A DNA stretch of 64,000 nucleotides from Acanthamoeba castellanii str. Neff (Eukaryota; Discosea; Longamoebia; Acanthamoebidae), in NCBI RefSeq assembly GCF_000313135.1, contig NW_004457654.1, positions 194,210 through 258,209 on the forward strand, read 5' to 3'. Below, in pieces: positions 62,419 to 64,000 of this stretch. How positions within the stretch are numbered: the first letter of the stretch is position 1; each line of letters starts with the position of its first letter. Both the position numbers and the translations under genes were made by a program. Under the pieces are notes generated by a model, which saw nothing but the letters and a program-made list of their open reading frames with translations, was not told the DNA's origin and searched no databases.

Positions 62419-64000
62419 ATGAAGATGCGTGCCTCTGCCACGCTTCTCCTGTGCCTTCTTGCCGTGGCCGGTGTCTTCGCAGCGCCCAAGTTCGTTTCCC
62501 TGTTCTAGTAGCACCCCCCCCCCAAACTAACACGTTCATTCAGTAAGTCCGCCTTGCGTTCGTTTTTTGAACTCATCGACGAAGATGGAAACGGGATGGT
62601 CACCGCCGCTGAAATAGGTACCTCTCAAGCTTCGCTCTTCGTTCTTTTTTTTTCCTAGCTGACCAGTAAGTACCGTCCAGCCGCCCACTGGATGAGGGTC
62701 GAGGGCGACGAGCTGCTCCCGCACGCGCAGGCCCGACTCTCGAGCGGACTCCACAAGCTGGTCGTATCGAAGCACGACGCGGACGACAGCGGCGCCATGG
62801 AGTGGGAGGAGTGGCAGCAGGCCTACGGCCGCCTCGACAAGGCCGAGGGCCTGTCCGGCCTCCACAAGCGCGACTCGATCACCTCCGTGGTACGTGTCGC
62901 ACGCGCGGAACTTTCTCTCCACATTTTTGAATATTGAATATTGTGGCCATGCGAACGTGGGCCACGAGGCCGCGCATACCGACCATTCCTCCGAAGAACA
63001 CGACAAGGAAAGAATTTTCATACCCGTCAACTGACGTACACCACACTGCCACCACCTACACACTATACACCAGCAACCCCAACAAGTGCGCTTGGCCACG
63101 ACGACCAAGCCCGCCACGGAGATGGTCATCATGTGGATCACCAGCAGTACGCGCCGCACCATTCTCTCACCCACGGAGCGATGAAGCACTGACCCATTTC
63201 CTGCTGTGTGCTGTCGACAGCCCTTTCGACGAACCCCGTCGCCGAATTCGGTCTGGCCAACTCGACGCTCCGTCAGCAAGTGTCGGGCACCTGGACCACC
63301 TACAACGCAGGCGTCCTCGGTACACGCATCTTCCAACAATCAATCACACCACGGCACACAGCACACAGCCCAGCTAATCAGCGTGGGCTTGTTCGCAGGA
63401 TGGTCGGGCCACATTCACACTGTCACCCTCCGCAACCTTCAGCCCGCCCAGACCTATAAGTAAGTGTCCGATGGAAATGCGTGCTGTGTCGTGCTGTTGC
63501 CTCGCCTTCCCCACTCCTGGGAGCTAATCGGAGTTCGCCGTGTGTTTCCGTGGCATCAGCTACCGCGTGGGCGACCCCACCCACAACGCCTGGAGCCCCA
63601 TTCACAGGTTCTCCACCATGGACCCCCACCAGACCGAAGTCAGGATTGCCACCTTCGGTGACATGTACGTTCGCCTCCATTCCTCCCAACCATGCGGTCA
63701 CCACACATCCCGGTTTCCCGCTCACCGTGGCGATCTCTCGTTTTCATTTCACTTCGAAGGGGAACTGTGATGCCGATGGGATTCGAGGTCACCAAGCAGA
63801 TGATCAAGGACGACGCCGATATCAACTTCCAGCTGATCGTTCACGCTGGCGACATTGCCTATGGTGGCGTCTCCCACGAGTGGGAGTTCGAGGTGCGTCC
63901 CGCCCCCAAGCAAACAATAGACTCCAGCCACTGACACACCGTTATCTCGTGCAGTACATTTGGGATCTGTGGGGCGAGCAAGTGTCTCCTCTGGGAGATC
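62419..64000 (+). CDS. Secreted EF-hand/purple acid phosphatase fusion (3' end outside window)
   Basis: The ATG at 62419 opens MKMRASATLLLCLLAVAGVF, a signal peptide. Exon 2 contains the EF-hand loop DEDGNGMVTAAE (62577-62612). Exon 3 has a second, DADDSGAMEWEE (62776-62811), in the frame SSGLHKLVVSKHDADDSGAM. Both have the 1-3-5-12 ligands. Beyond these comes the purple acid phosphatase N-terminal domain (WSGHIHTVTLRNLQPAQTYN, YRVGDPTHNAWSPIHRFSTM) and the catalytic entry RIATFGDM, then LIVHAGDIAYGGVSHEWEF with the GDxAY metal motif, running off the window at WGEQVSPLGD. The remaining GNHE and GHxH blocks lie outside. Calcium-binding hands ahead of a secreted acid phosphatase suggest calcium-dependent stability or regulation (inference). 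Confidence 0.85.

Overview
This is a eukaryotic nuclear window, most like an amoebozoan and in particular Acanthamoeba. The reasons are GC-rich coding DNA, many short GT-AG introns in almost every gene, very short intergenic gaps, AATAAA signals just after stop codons, and the gene types: a Roco kinase, a G-protein alpha subunit, LRR-PP2C, ZW10, F-box/WD40 and a CotA-like multicopper oxidase. The species call is an inference from gene content and style; no search was run. Exon joins were read by eye from GT/AG and frame, so CDS coordinates give start codon to stop codon with introns included.

Layout. 1-1.65 kb: 3' part of an F-box-like protein (+). 1.8-4.6 kb: secreted CotA-like multicopper oxidase (-). 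5.2-13.4 kb: a complete Roco protein, LRR-Roc-COR-TKL kinase-WD40 (-). 14.1-18.9 kb: a PHLPP-like LRR-PP2C phosphatase (-), directly upstream of the Roco gene and on the same strand. 19.3-21.8 kb: APC-family amino acid permease (-). 22.0-23.9 kb: FAD-dependent monooxygenase-like protein (+). 24.3-25.8 kb: protein tyrosine phosphatase (-). 26.5-30.8 kb: ZW10 (+). 31.0-34.2 kb: purple-acid-phosphatase-like ectoenzyme behind four membrane segments (-). 35.1-35.7 kb: stand-alone pro-kumamolisin propeptide protein (+). 36.1-37.1 kb: GNAT acetyltransferase (-). 37.5-38.3 kb: orphan CxxC/RG-rich protein (-). 38.4-39.6 kb: G-protein alpha (-). 39.8-41.7 kb: SpoU/TrmH RNA methyltransferase (-). 42.1 kb: small 63-residue ORF (+). 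42.5-43.8 kb: proline-rich PX protein (-). 44.1-48.0 kb: five-pass prominin/tweety-like membrane protein (-). 48.7-49.5 kb: secreted beta-helix protein (+). 49.8-51.6 kb: sarcosine-oxidase-family enzyme (+). 51.8-55.1 kb: OCA2/P-protein transporter (+). 55.2-57.7 kb: F-box/WD40 protein (+). 57.8-60.8 kb: mitochondrial dihydrolipoyl dehydrogenase (-). 61.06-61.55 kb: ribosomal protein eL43 (+). 61.6-61.9 kb: TFIIH subunit TFB5/GTF2H5 (-). 62.4 kb to the end: secreted EF-hand plus purple acid phosphatase, cut by the window edge (+).

The region is ordinary chromosome, rich in signalling genes. The points most worth a second look are two near-identical ~175-bp elements inside two introns of the dihydrolipoyl dehydrogenase gene (introner-like), the Roco kinase/LRR-phosphatase neighbours, the catalytic-domain-less pro-kumamolisin protein, two unusual purple-acid-phosphatase architectures, the prominin-like topology, and introns largely made of CACG-type or AT-rich simple sequence. 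No rRNA, tRNA, CRISPR array or intact transposon was recognised.
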